Part shown: in pieces, positions 26,904-34,931 of the stretch
Layout of the letters: each line of letters starts with the position of its first letter
Position numbering within the stretch: the stretch's first letter is position 1
Assembly (NCBI RefSeq): GCF_001421535.1
Contig: NZ_LMKN01000008.1
Coordinates: forward strand, 896,980-960,979
Source: Sphingomonas sp. Leaf20
GTDB taxonomy: Bacteria; Pseudomonadota; Alphaproteobacteria; Sphingomonadales; Sphingomonadaceae
Direction of reading: 5' to 3'
Length of the DNA: 64,000 nt
The notes under the pieces: generated by a model
The model's database searches: none
What the model was told of the DNA's origin: nothing
Seen by the model: only the letters and a program-made list of their open reading frames with translations
Made by a program: the position numbers and the translations under genes

Positions 26904-28432
26904 GATGCAGTCTCCAGCAATGAGGTGCCGCGATCGTGCGATATCGTCACCGACTCGCCGTCGAAGCCGCGCGCGCGCGCCCAGGCCGCGGCGGCGTTGC
27001 GGCGATTGACGCCGATCTTCGAATAGATCCGCGCGACGTGGTTGCGCACGGTGTTGCCCGAGACGTCGAGCGTCCGCGAAATCGACTTGTCGTCGAGCCC
27101 GCGACAGATCAGCGCGAGCACGTCGCGTTCGCGCGGGGTGAGTTCGTCGAGCCCGACGCCCGGCGGTTCGGCCTGCGGCGCGCGGATCCGCGCGAGCTTT
27201 TCCATGATCGACCGGCTCAGCCAGCTCGTATCCTGCATCACCGCCTCGATCGCGCGGACCAGCTCGCGTTCCGACGCCTTGCGCACGCTGATGTCGCGCA
27301 TCGCCCAAAGCACGCAGGTCTCGCCCGCGAGCTCGATCTGTTCGGCGGACACGATCCCGTCGAGCACGTCGCCCGCCTTGGTCCTGATCCGCACCTCGCG
27401 GTCGCGGATCGACCGGCCTGCGCGGATCTCCGCGTCGATCGCGTCATCAAGGCCGGGCGTTTCCCACAGGCCGACCTCGCTCAGCGGTCGGCCGATGATC
27501 TCGTCCGCCGAAAAGCCCGTCAGGTCGGTGAACGTCTCGTTGACGTCGCACAGCCGGTTGCCGTCGAGCGTACCGATCGCAAGCGCGACGGGCGCCCAGG
27601 CGAAGGTCCGCGTGAAGCGTTCCTCGCTCTGGCGCAGCGCGGTTTCCGCCTTCCGGCGCGGCTCGAGATCGGCGAACGTCAGCAGCATGCAGGGCTCGTT
27701 GCCCATGTCGATCGGCTGACCCGCGACGATCACCAGCTTGGTGCTGCCGTCGGGCAGGGTGAGGTCGGCTTCCATCTGCGGGATCGTCCGTCCCTGGCAC
27801 AGCCGTTCCTTGGCGAGGTCGCGCTTCTCGGCGTTTGCCAGCACATCGATCGCATAGAGCGTCTCGCCCAGCACCGCGTCCTGCGTGTGACCGGTCATGT
27901 CGAGGAAACCCTGGTTGACCTTCACATAGCGCAGATCCGCCAGCCGGCAGATGATCGCCGGCGCGGGGTTGGCGTTGAACGACTGTTGAAACCGATCCTC
28001 CGCCTCGAACTGCGCCGAGACGTCCTGGATGATCATGACGAGGCATTCCGGCTCGTCATTGTCGTCGGTCAGGACGAGGCTCCGCACCTGATGCGTCCAG
28101 CGCGGTTCGTCCTCGCCGGCGACCGCGACCTCGACGACGACTTCCGAAAACGCCTCGCCCGACACGACGCGCTCGATCGGGTAATCGTCGCCGGCGACCT
28201 TGTGATTGTTGCGGTAGCGCAGCTGGAAGCGCTGTCGATAATCATCGACCGTGCCGCCGAGCTGCTCGACCGCGTCGACCCCGTGCATCCCCAGCGCGGC
28301 ATCGTTCGCCCACAGGATCGACTGATCCGGATCGACGAGGATCACGCCTTCGTCGAGCCCCGCGATGATCTGGCGCAGGTGGCGCAGATCCGCGGAGTCG
28401 CGAAGCGTCTTGAGGACAGGGGCGGTCGCCAT
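26900..28432 (-). CDS. Triple-PAS LuxR-type transcriptional regulator
   Basis: A 510-residue soluble sensor-regulator. Three PAS-type domains can be traced (about residues 17-140, 145-265 and 270-400), e.g. LDEGVILVDPDQSILWAND, NANPAPAIICRLADLRYVKVN and LCDVNETFTDLTGFSADEIIG. A LuxR helix-turn-helix is at about 430-490 (LTPRERDVLALICRGLDDKSI, then GNTVRNHVARIYSKIG). No kinase or receiver domain is present, so PAS ligand binding may control DNA binding directly. The HTH is linked through AIEAVMQDTSWLSRSI, a likely coiled helix. It sits inside a CsbD-rich operon and could regulate it. Confidence 0.88.
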   Translation of the reverse strand: MATAPVLKTLRDSADLRHLRQIIAGLDEGVILVDPDQSILWANDAALGMHGVDAVEQLGGTVDDYRQRFQLRYRNNHKVAGDDYPIERVVSGEAFSEVVVEVAVAGEDEPRWTHQVRSLVLTDDNDEPECLVMIIQDVSAQFEAEDRFQQSFNANPAPAIICRLADLRYVKVNQGFLDMTGHTQDAVLGETLYAIDVLANAEKRDLAKERLCQGRTIPQMEADLTLPDGSTKLVIVAGQPIDMGNEPCMLLTFADLEPRRKAETALRQSEERFTRTFAWAPVALAIGTLDGNRLCDVNETFTDLTGFSADEIIGRPLSEVGLWETPGLDDAIDAEIRAGRSIRDREVRIRTKAGDVLDGIVSAEQIELAGETCVLWAMRDISVRKASERELVRAIEAVMQDTSWLSRSIMEKLARIRAPQAEPPGVGLDELTPRERDVLALICRGLDDKSISRTLDVSGNTVRNHVARIYSKIGVNRRNAAAAWARARGFDGESVTISHDRGTSLLETAS

Positions 28433-28435
28433 GAC

Positions 28436-28801
28436 TTAGTCGCGACGTCCGTGGACGAGCCATGCGATGCCGTAGCCGATCGCAGCGGCGCCGAGAGCCC
28501 AGAGAAGGGGGGCATCCTCGGCGGATGCCTGCGCCGCATGCGCGCCACGACGCGCCGCCTCGGCAGCACGCTCACCGGCATCGCGCGCCTCGGCGCCGAT
28601 CTTGTCGGCAAGCTCGGGTGCGCCGTCGACCGCATCGCCGATCGCGGACTTCGCGCGACCATAGAGGTTCTGCGCGCCGCCCGCGACCTGGTCGACGACG
28701 CCGTCGACCTGCCAGTCGCGGCTGTTGACGGTGTCGCCGACGGCCTTCTCGACCTTGCCGCCGACGTAGCGCGTACCGCCCTGGAATTCGTCCTTGTTCA
28801 T
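28436..28801 (-). CDS. CsbD-family protein with C-terminal membrane anchor
   Basis: A 121-residue protein. Its N-terminal half (MNKDEFQGGTRYVGGKVEKA, then a WQVDGVVDQVAGGAQNLYGRAK segment) fits the CsbD/UPF0337 pattern. The middle is an Ala/Glu-rich amphipathic helix, and the C-terminus has one hydrophobic segment (LLWALGAAAIGYGIAWLV) ending HGRRD. The anchor is unusual for CsbD proteins, which are mostly soluble, and suggests tethering to the inner membrane. It lies 34 bases after the lipoprotein gene and 3 bases before the PAS/LuxR gene. Confidence 0.78.
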   Translation of the reverse strand: MNKDEFQGGTRYVGGKVEKAVGDTVNSRDWQVDGVVDQVAGGAQNLYGRAKSAIGDAVDGAPELADKIGAEARDAGERAAEAARRGAHAAQASAEDAPLLWALGAAAIGYGIAWLVHGRRD

Positions 28802-28835
28802 GTCGTCATCCTTTGGTTGAGTGGATCGATGGGGT

Positions 28836-29165
28836 TCAGGGCAGCACGCCGCAGCCCGCGGCGGCCTTGCCCACTTCCAGCGCGATCGCCGGATCCTTCA
28901 CTTCGCCCGCAACGCGGATCAGATCGGACGGGGTAAGCACGCCTGGCGTCGTGTCGTCGCGACGATAAGCGGTGGCGGCCTTGCCAAGACGCTGGAGCTG
29001 GCCGAGCGAGAGATTGGCCTGGAGCCGCGTGCCGACGCAATCCGCGCGCGAGGCGTCGAGGCCATAGCGCTGCAGGCCCGTCGAAATGCGCGTCGCCGGA
29101 GCCGCACATCCAACGATGGGCAGGGCGAGTGCGAACGGCGCGATGATCGCGATCACTCTTTTCAA
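28836..29165 (-). CDS. Small lipoprotein-like envelope protein
   Basis: A 109-residue protein with a signal peptide and a lipobox-like site PIVGC (Cys20), so it is probably lipidated. The mature part has two further cysteines (ADCVGT and AAGCGVLP) that could form a disulphide, and helical segments (LSLGQLQRLGKAATAYR). No family is recognised. It is the first gene of the minus-strand stress operon, directly behind an EcfG-like promoter. Confidence 0.72.
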   Translation of the reverse strand: MKRVIAIIAPFALALPIVGCAAPATRISTGLQRYGLDASRADCVGTRLQANLSLGQLQRLGKAATAYRRDDTTPGVLTPSDLIRVAGEVKDPAIALEVGKAAAGCGVLP

Positions 29166-29218
29166 GGCTGCATCTCCGGCTCTGCCGGGCGCATCATCGC
29201 ATCCGGACCGGACGCTTA

Positions 29219-29243
29219 AACCTTGAGCCGGTTCGCAAGTTCC
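29219..29243 (-). promoter_or_regulatory. EcfG-type general stress promoter
   Basis: On the minus strand GGAAC (29243-29239) is followed after exactly 16 bases by GGTT (29222-29219). The alphaproteobacterial general stress sigma factor EcfG recognises GGAAC, 16-17 bases, then CGTT or a close variant. It lies about 55 bases upstream of the lipoprotein start and would drive the lipoprotein-CsbD-PAS/LuxR-CsbD-membrane protein operon. One -10 base differs from the consensus. Confidence 0.6.
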
Positions 29244-29292
29244 TGGTATTTATGTGTCTATAATTGGGCCAAAAATACCATCCTGCTCCGGG

Positions 29293-29457
29293 TTAGTCAG
29301 TACCCCTGTCATGGTACATCCGGGCGAATTTCTCATGGAGTCGCCGCGTCGCGACATCGTCCGCAACACTCGCGCGGCCACGATGCCATTCGGCACGGCG
29401 CTGGAAATAGGCGGCGTCGTCTTCGTCCTTCGCCTGATCGATCTGGTCCGTCGTCAT
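29293..29457 (-). CDS. Small conserved-looking protein, function unknown
   Basis: A 54-residue charged protein (MTTDQIDQAKDEDDAAYFQR at its N-terminus). The AAYFQRRAEWHRGRA and LHEKFARMYHDRG segments form two amphipathic helices; small proteins of this layout are common in sphingomonads. ATG 29457 is preferred because GAGGG lies about 11 bases upstream; an in-frame ATG at 29523 lacks this. No function can be given. Confidence 0.6.
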   Translation of the reverse strand: MTTDQIDQAKDEDDAAYFQRRAEWHRGRASVADDVATRRLHEKFARMYHDRGTD

Positions 29458-29669
29458 CACAGTGGCATCCCTCACGTTTGCCACGTTGATAGCTGCCGAC
29501 AGATCGCTGTGCGTGATCCGCAAGGACTATGCCGGGGGGTAGAATCGTCAGCGGGCGCCCCACGGACCTTTTCATCAACAGCATGATGCGATTACTGTCA
29601 TGGGAGCGGTATCAATCGTGATCCACACCGTGAGGTGGACGCGCGCCAATGGACGAGGATCTTTACCCC

Positions 29670-31328
29670 ATGCGACTTCGAACGCTGTCAGCAGCCTTGA
29701 CCCTGCCGCTTCTCGCAGGGGCCGCATTCGCCGCGGAGCCGGCGCGGTTCAGCCGGTTCACCTATGAGGGGCGCTCGCAGGAACGCGTGACGGTCGGTCC
29801 CGGCGAGTATCGCAACCCGATCCTGTCGGGCTATTATCCCGACCCGTCGATCACGCGCGTCGGCGACGATTACTACATCGTGCTGTCGTCGTTCGCGCAT
29901 TTTCCGGGCCTGCCGATCTTCCGCTCGAAGGATCTCGTCAACTGGACGCAGATCGGCAATGCGATCGATCGCCCCGAGCAGCTCGATTTCAAGGGGATGC
30001 GCACCTCGCAGGCGGTATTCGCGCCTGACATTTCGCATCACGACGGCGTGTTCTACATCGTCAACACCTGCGTCGAGTGCAAAGGCAATTTCGTCATCAC
30101 CGCCAGAGATCCGGCCGGACCCTGGTCGAACCCGATCTGGTTGCCGTTCGAGGGGATCGACCCCTCGATCTACTGGGAGGGCGACCGCGCCTATATCGTC
30201 AACAACCGCGCGCCCGACGAGCCGCCGCGGTACGACGGGCACCGCGCGATCTGGATCCAGGAATATGACTGGCGAGCCGGCAAGATGGTCGGCGAGAGCA
30301 CGCAGCTGATCAATGGCGGGGTCGACATCACCAAGAAGCCGGTCTGGATCGAGGGGCCGCATATCTTCCGCAAGGACGGTTTCTACTATCTGAGCGCGGC
30401 GGAGGGCGGCACGAGTGTCAATCATTCGCAGGTGATCCTGCGCGCCAAGTCGCTGCGCGGGTCATACCAAGCTTATGCCGGCAATCCGATCCTGACGCAG
30501 CGCGACCTTCCCGCCGAGCGGCCCGATGCGATCACCTCCGCGGGGCATGCCACGCTGATCGAGACGCAGACCGGGCAATGGTGGGCGAGTTTTCTCGCGG
30601 TGCGCCCCTATACTGGCGACTTTTACAATATCGGACGCGAGACGTTCCTGCTCCCGGTGACGTGGAAGGACGGCTGGCCCGTGATCCTGCCTCGGGGGAA
30701 GGCGATCCCGTTTGCCGCAACCGCCCCGGCCTTGCCACGCGGTGCGAAGCCCGTGCTGCCGACCAGCGGCGATTTCGGCTATGTCGACGAGTTCGACGGC
30801 AAGACGCTCGCGATGCAGTGGGTTGGCGTGCGGACGCCGCGGACGCCGTTCTACACGCTCGATCGCGGCGACCTCGTGATCACCGGCGGCGCGCCGATCG
30901 GCGACATCACCGGCGTTCCCGGCTTTGTCGGACGCCGCCAGCAGCACCACGTCGCGACGATCGGCACCACCGTCCGCTTCACCCCCTCACAGGACGGCGA
31001 CCGCGCGGGGCTCGTCGCGATGCAGAGCGACGCGAGCTATCTGTTCTTCGGCATCACGCGCATCGCCGGCACACCCGCCGTCGCGCTCTACACCCGCGAC
31101 AAGGGGGGCGCCGAGCGGCTGGTCGGATCGGCACCGCTTCAGAAGACGGGGCCGGTGACGCTGACGCTTCGTGCCGACGGCGGGACGCTGGCATTCGATT
31201 ACACGATTGCTGGGACCAGTCGGACGCTGGCGGACACGGTCGATGCGCGGTTCCTGTCGACGCGCACCGCAGGTGGCTTCACGGGGACGCTGGTAGGTCC
31301 GTACAGCTGGTCGCGATCAAGCCAATGA
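29670..31328 (+). CDS. Glycoside hydrolase family 43 (xylosidase/arabinofuranosidase-like)
   Basis: A 552-residue secreted enzyme (signal LTLPLLAGAAFAA). The N-terminal five-bladed propeller shows the three GH43 acidic residues in context: base Asp58 in YYPDPSI, pKa-modulating Asp164 in GIDPSIYW and general acid Glu228 in EGPHI. The C-terminal half is a beta-sandwich typical of the larger GH43 members (FVDEFDG-like YVDEFDG near residue 372, RRQQHHV). It should release pentose units from xylan or arabinan side chains. ATG 29670 gives the clean signal peptide; ATG 29649 is in frame. The island's left repeat begins three bases after the stop. Confidence 0.86.
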   Translation: MRLRTLSAALTLPLLAGAAFAAEPARFSRFTYEGRSQERVTVGPGEYRNPILSGYYPDPSITRVGDDYYIVLSSFAHFPGLPIFRSKDLVNWTQIGNAIDRPEQLDFKGMRTSQAVFAPDISHHDGVFYIVNTCVECKGNFVITARDPAGPWSNPIWLPFEGIDPSIYWEGDRAYIVNNRAPDEPPRYDGHRAIWIQEYDWRAGKMVGESTQLINGGVDITKKPVWIEGPHIFRKDGFYYLSAAEGGTSVNHSQVILRAKSLRGSYQAYAGNPILTQRDLPAERPDAITSAGHATLIETQTGQWWASFLAVRPYTGDFYNIGRETFLLPVTWKDGWPVILPRGKAIPFAATAPALPRGAKPVLPTSGDFGYVDEFDGKTLAMQWVGVRTPRTPFYTLDRGDLVITGGAPIGDITGVPGFVGRRQQHHVATIGTTVRFTPSQDGDRAGLVAMQSDASYLFFGITRIAGTPAVALYTRDKGGAERLVGSAPLQKTGPVTLTLRADGGTLAFDYTIAGTSRTLADTVDARFLSTRTAGGFTGTLVGPYSWSRSSQ

Positions 31329-31331
31329 CGA

Positions 31332-31351
31332 GGATTGGCGCGCCCGGAGGG
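31332..31351. repeat. Left attachment-site repeat (attL) of the tRNA-Arg island
   Basis: The 20 bases GGATTGGCGCGCCCGGAGGG are identical to 44259-44278, which is the 3' end of tRNA-Arg plus four flanking bases. This copy stands alone, just after the GH43 stop, with no tRNA body. That is what integration into a tRNA 3' end leaves at the far side of the insert. Confidence 0.88.
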
Positions 31352-32009
31352 GTCTCAATAATTGTGCAAATTCAATAGCATGGGTAGTCTAACCCAGCCC
31401 GCAATGGCGACGGCGTTCTGCGGCGTCCCGTTGCTGGTGTCTAACCGAAGGCGGCTCGGTTCGCGGTAGTTGTGAGATATCAAAAACGCGTCAGGATTGC
31501 AGCTAGCTTTGCCGTAAAATACGCGTGCAGCAGAACCAATCTATGCAGGGCAAAGGGATATGACTTATCAAGAGGCCTTCGCTCATTTGCAGATGCTGGT
31601 GCGCACTTTGCCCGGGCGGGTTCGAGCGGGGAACGCGATTCTTCCGCTAACGAACGGCCTAAGGATCCACATACCAACACTCAAGTCAGAGATCGGAGAC
31701 TCCAGCAGAGGTTATTCGGTCATCAAAGGTCAAATTCGGGTGCCGTATGCGCATCGACGAGTTGGTGAATCTAACCGTACAGTCGTTCGCAACCTCGAGG
31801 CCAATGTTTAAATCCCCAGATGGTCCCGTACAAGTTGCAAGAAACGGTTTGAGGCAAGGCAAATAAATCCTAATGTTAGAATAAGGAATAGTGGAACCAA
31901 CCAAAATATACATAGCGCAATATATATAACTATCATTAGCCAATAACCCTTACATTGGCGGTAGCATATTGAATGCTTGGTTAGAAAACACTTTGTTAAG
32001 TGGGCAAGT
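31352..32009. other. Island left end, no supported gene
   Basis: About 660 bases of mixed composition, AT-rich after 31810. Several short open frames occur (for example 31560-31811 plus and 31686-31943 minus), but none has a ribosome site, family motif or signal peptide that I can support. It probably holds degraded sequence from earlier insertion events. Confidence 0.5.
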
Positions 32010-32051
32010 CTACAGCATGTGCGACCTTGGGCAGGGTCTCACATGCTGTAG
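32010..32051. repeat. Long perfect hairpin after the acyltransferase gene
   Basis: CTACAGCATGTG (32010-32021) pairs perfectly with CACATGCTGTAG (32040-32051) around an 18-base loop; inside the loop GACC and GGTC can add four pairs. It lies 14 bases beyond the stop of the minus-strand acyltransferase. There is no U-tract, so it may stabilise the transcript end or be a protein-binding site rather than a classical terminator. Confidence 0.6.
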
Positions 32052-32065
32052 GAACTATCATAGCG

Positions 32066-33163
32066 TTAGGCGGCCGGAGCAATAACTGGTGCCTTTGCCG
32101 AAAATCGACCACTTTTTCCAGTTACGGCTTTTGCAATTTTCGCTAATGGAACTTCGAATAATTTATAGCTTATAGTCGCTGCAACAAGACTGATAATTAT
32201 AATTGCAAGTATTCCGGACGAGGTAATGATGGCTTCACTTTGACCGTGCGCCATACGTCTTATTATAGCCCAACCGGCACCAACAATAAACATGTGTAGA
32301 AGATATAGAGAATACGAGATATTTCCGAGCCATGACCAAAGCGCCCCAGATCGCTTGAAGAAACGCTCAGCGGATAATGCAGTAAGTACCACCGATACCG
32401 CTGCCGATGTTAGCGCCAAGTGTCCAGGAAGCGCGCGATATTCCTCATGTGAATATTGCAAAGCCCAGTAAATGGAGCCGATAGCGACCACTACAAGAAA
32501 CGGGAAATAAGGTGAGACGCCCTCCATCAACGTGGGGCGCTGGCGGAATGCTTCACAAATTACAACACCTGCTGCGAATGGCATCAGATTCAAGTTTAAA
32601 TAAAAGGCAGGTATGCCGCTGCGAATTTCAACTCCGAACGAGCCGAATATCAATACGATCATGATTGAAATCAGGCATACCGATCTGATGAGGCCGGTGC
32701 GACACCAAAAAAGGGTGCAGACTATCGCGTAGAAAAACATCTCATAGTTAAGGGTCCACCCTAATTTGAACAATGGGCGCCAATCGTTAGTGCCGGGCAG
32801 CGGGTCTGGAACAAAAGCCAACGACTTGATAAAGTACAAGATGTCGAAGGTAGTATTTTTAAACATAGACGGAAGTACGATTGCCAAGCCAGCAACTAAC
32901 AATGTCGTAATCCAGTATAGCGGTACTACGCGCATAAACCGTCGTATCGCAAAATTACTAGGGCTAAACCGTCCATTGCCAGAAGCTAGAGTGATTACGA
33001 ACCCGCTTATAACAAAGAATATCTCAACGCCAAATCGCCCGGTAAATAGTGCAGGAACGCCGCCGAGCTTTCCATGTTCTAGCGAGTGAGCAATCACAAC
33101 GGCAAGAGCGGCTAAGCCTCGAAGTCCCTGTATAGAATAAACTTGTGACTGACTGTTTTTCAT
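32066..33163 (-). CDS. Acyltransferase family 3 membrane protein
   Basis: A 365-residue integral membrane protein with about 10 helices. It begins with the family signature IQGLRGLAALAVVIAH (catalytic His in the first helix region) and has FFVISGFVIT near residue 50 and an RRFMRVVPLYW segment near residue 75. Such enzymes O-acylate exported sugars on the periplasmic side. ATG 33163 is preferred because GGGGGG lies directly upstream. Codon use is clearly less GC-biased than in the flanking chromosome, a sign of recent transfer with the island. Confidence 0.87.
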   Translation of the reverse strand: MKNSQSQVYSIQGLRGLAALAVVIAHSLEHGKLGGVPALFTGRFGVEIFFVISGFVITLASGNGRFSPSNFAIRRFMRVVPLYWITTLLVAGLAIVLPSMFKNTTFDILYFIKSLAFVPDPLPGTNDWRPLFKLGWTLNYEMFFYAIVCTLFWCRTGLIRSVCLISIMIVLIFGSFGVEIRSGIPAFYLNLNLMPFAAGVVICEAFRQRPTLMEGVSPYFPFLVVVAIGSIYWALQYSHEEYRALPGHLALTSAAVSVVLTALSAERFFKRSGALWSWLGNISYSLYLLHMFIVGAGWAIIRRMAHGQSEAIITSSGILAIIIISLVAATISYKLFEVPLAKIAKAVTGKSGRFSAKAPVIAPAA

Positions 33164-33320
33164 TATCCCCCCCAGCAAAATTTCCGCATGGGTATCACGC
33201 GGAAAAGCGGGAGAGGTGCATTTGATTCTTACAATTTCCTAAAAGGGTACAGTTGCCGTAAATATGGCCATTACGGCTATACAAACACTCGGTGAGGGTG
33301 GCTTAGGGAACGCCCGGAAC

Positions 33321-34199
33321 TCAACGCACGTTGACGTGCGTATTTATCGCATTTCCGTGGGCTGTGCGGCCGCAACTTTTGCCGAGCATAAGCTTTACGT
33401 TGGAGGCACTTCCGCCATCGTGATAGCGAACAAAAGGGGTGCCGGCCGGAACGGCGATCACACATTCATCGATTTTGACAAATGCATTCGGTCCTAATGA
33501 CAAAAGTGGTTGCTTACCCCCTGATTTGAATGTCACCCTTTTAGCCGTCAGTGACCCCGCGCCCATTCCGTGTGTTCCATCAGTGCGAGTGTTGGTCTCT
33601 ATGTGTATCTGTGATGGATTTATGCTGTCGATACTAGTCGCTGATACCATCGAATACCAAAAACGGTAATTCTTCTTATTACCGGTAGACTTTACGCGAT
33701 CGAGTAATACGTCGCGCGCTTTGCCATCGTAACCACCATCGGTGCAGCCAGATAAAACTACGTCACGTAGCGTGAGTCCAACAAATCCCCATTCCGCGTC
33801 GATGCAGTCTCCCTGACGATATTTTTCGTTTGGGACTGTCGTCCAATCGCGGATCGTCGTGCGCTCTATCAAGAGACTCTGACCGTGCTCGGCGTAGACC
33901 CCCGCAGGATAGAGGGTATTGGGCTGCGGTTTGACGCCAGAGATAGTGCTGTCTCGTATCGTAATGTTACTGCTTTCCCGTTCCAAGTTGACTCCCCGTT
34001 GGTTGGCGCTGATCGTCGCATTCACAATCACGGTTCCAGATGGATCCCCTTTGTTGTCATCCAGCCAGCGGTAGGAGCCAGCTGAAATATAAGGCTTTTG
34101 AACTGATCCAATGCGAGCATTGGGCTTCGGTGTAACGCTAGATGCCGCAATCGCAGGGCTGGCGATCAAGATGGCGCTCCATATCATTTTAGATGCCAT
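33321..34199 (-). CDS. Secreted right-handed beta-helix protein
   Basis: A 292-residue exported protein (signal MIWSAILIASPAIA). The body shows short beta repeats (NITIRDSTISGV, LLIERTTIRDW, LTLRDVVLSGC, VLLDRVKSTG) typical of parallel beta-helix folds used in polysaccharide lyases and carbohydrate-binding tailspikes. The C-terminus has a distinct module with KIDECVIAVPAGT and LGKSCGRTAHGNAINTHV. That module recurs in the gene at 41117-41608. AAGGAG lies nine bases before ATG 34199. It lies in the same orientation as the acyltransferase, 157 bases upstream of it. A lyase or a surface carbohydrate-binding role is possible; catalytic residues are not identifiable. Confidence 0.7.
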   Translation of the reverse strand: MASKMIWSAILIASPAIAASSVTPKPNARIGSVQKPYISAGSYRWLDDNKGDPSGTVIVNATISANQRGVNLERESSNITIRDSTISGVKPQPNTLYPAGVYAEHGQSLLIERTTIRDWTTVPNEKYRQGDCIDAEWGFVGLTLRDVVLSGCTDGGYDGKARDVLLDRVKSTGNKKNYRFWYSMVSATSIDSINPSQIHIETNTRTDGTHGMGAGSLTAKRVTFKSGGKQPLLSLGPNAFVKIDECVIAVPAGTPFVRYHDGGSASNVKLMLGKSCGRTAHGNAINTHVNVR

Positions 34200-34656
34200 T
34201 TGCTGAAGCTCCTTATTGTCGATCAACGTCGATGCCGCCGGGCATCATATTTGGCAGTAGAATTGTATGCCTCTTACTCAAAAGAGGATAGTGTTGTGTC
34301 GCACTGACGGTTGATAGTTTCTCTTATCGTCCTCCCTGGTATAAGGCGATGCCCGCTGCGTATGTATTAGACGACGGGGTAGTTATTAAAGACGACGGTA
34401 TCTAGCAATGCTATACTATCTATTATAAAAAGCGAATCCAGACGCGGGCTCTCTCGGCGAAAAGTAGTCGTACGGCATTTAACCCATACTCAAGCTAGGC
34501 AGTGCGCGGTTCTATGTCGCATGACTGACCAAGCTTCAATGACCCTAGACAACATCTATGCTATCGGGATCCGCAGCATACCGATGCGATACCGTTTCGG
34601 TCTAGATAACAAGGTCGCTGGCTACCGGTCGATCGGGGATCGAACCCGTGCCTTAG

Positions 34657-34680
34657 CCGTCGAAGCGCGCGCTTCGACGG
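34657..34680. repeat. Perfect 24-base palindrome
   Basis: CCGTCGAAGCGC is followed immediately by its reverse complement GCGCTTCGACGG with no loop. It could be a dimeric protein-binding site or an end of an old mobile element. It sits next to a segment resembling a tRNA T-arm, which suggests a scar from an earlier insertion. Confidence 0.55.
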
Positions 34681-34834
34681 TGGCGAGTCGGGTTGGTGCT
34701 GAATGCGGGCGCGGCCCCAGTCTGTTGGCGCCGGTTCTATGGAGCGCAACGCGATCGAGGGGGGGGCGGGCACTGAACGGCAGAAGGTGACCCGCTCTAC
34801 CGTCCAAGCGATGAGACATTATTGATGCGCTGAA

Positions 34835-34852
34835 GCGGGATTAGCATCCCGC
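34835..34852. repeat. Short stem-loop upstream of acyltransferase gene
   Basis: GCGGGAT (34835-34841) pairs with ATCCCGC (34846-34852) around TAGC. It lies about 80 bases before the acyltransferase start at 34932. It may be a leader hairpin; no U-tract follows it (the next bases are AAATATACA). Confidence 0.45.
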
Positions 34853-34931
34853 AAATATACACTTTGCGTCGGCCGCTCAGTTGCGCTTGTCAAAGAGTTC
34901 GGTATGCGGTTCCCGGCAAAGCGGGGGCGAA

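Larger units (their letters stand above)
34200..34931. other. Long intergenic region between divergent island genes
   Basis: About 730 bases between the beta-helix gene and the divergent acyltransferase. The part 34230-34450 is AT-rich and could hold promoters. It also contains a T-arm-like segment (34631-34649), a 24-base palindrome and a 7-bp hairpin, annotated separately. No open frame in it has support. Confidence 0.5.

Noticed and set aside
31472..31811. Two overlapping short open frames at the left end of the island as transposase remnants
   Set aside because: No DDE, HTH or other transposase motif and no inverted terminal repeats could be found.
34621..34710. A possible second tRNA gene on the minus strand
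   Set aside because: Only a T-arm-like segment is present; no acceptor pairing, D-arm or anticodon arm can be drawn.
34521..34790. A plus-strand open frame spanning the palindrome in the island intergenic region
   Set aside because: No ribosome site or recognisable motif, and it includes the 24-base palindrome and T-arm-like sequence, which look non-coding.
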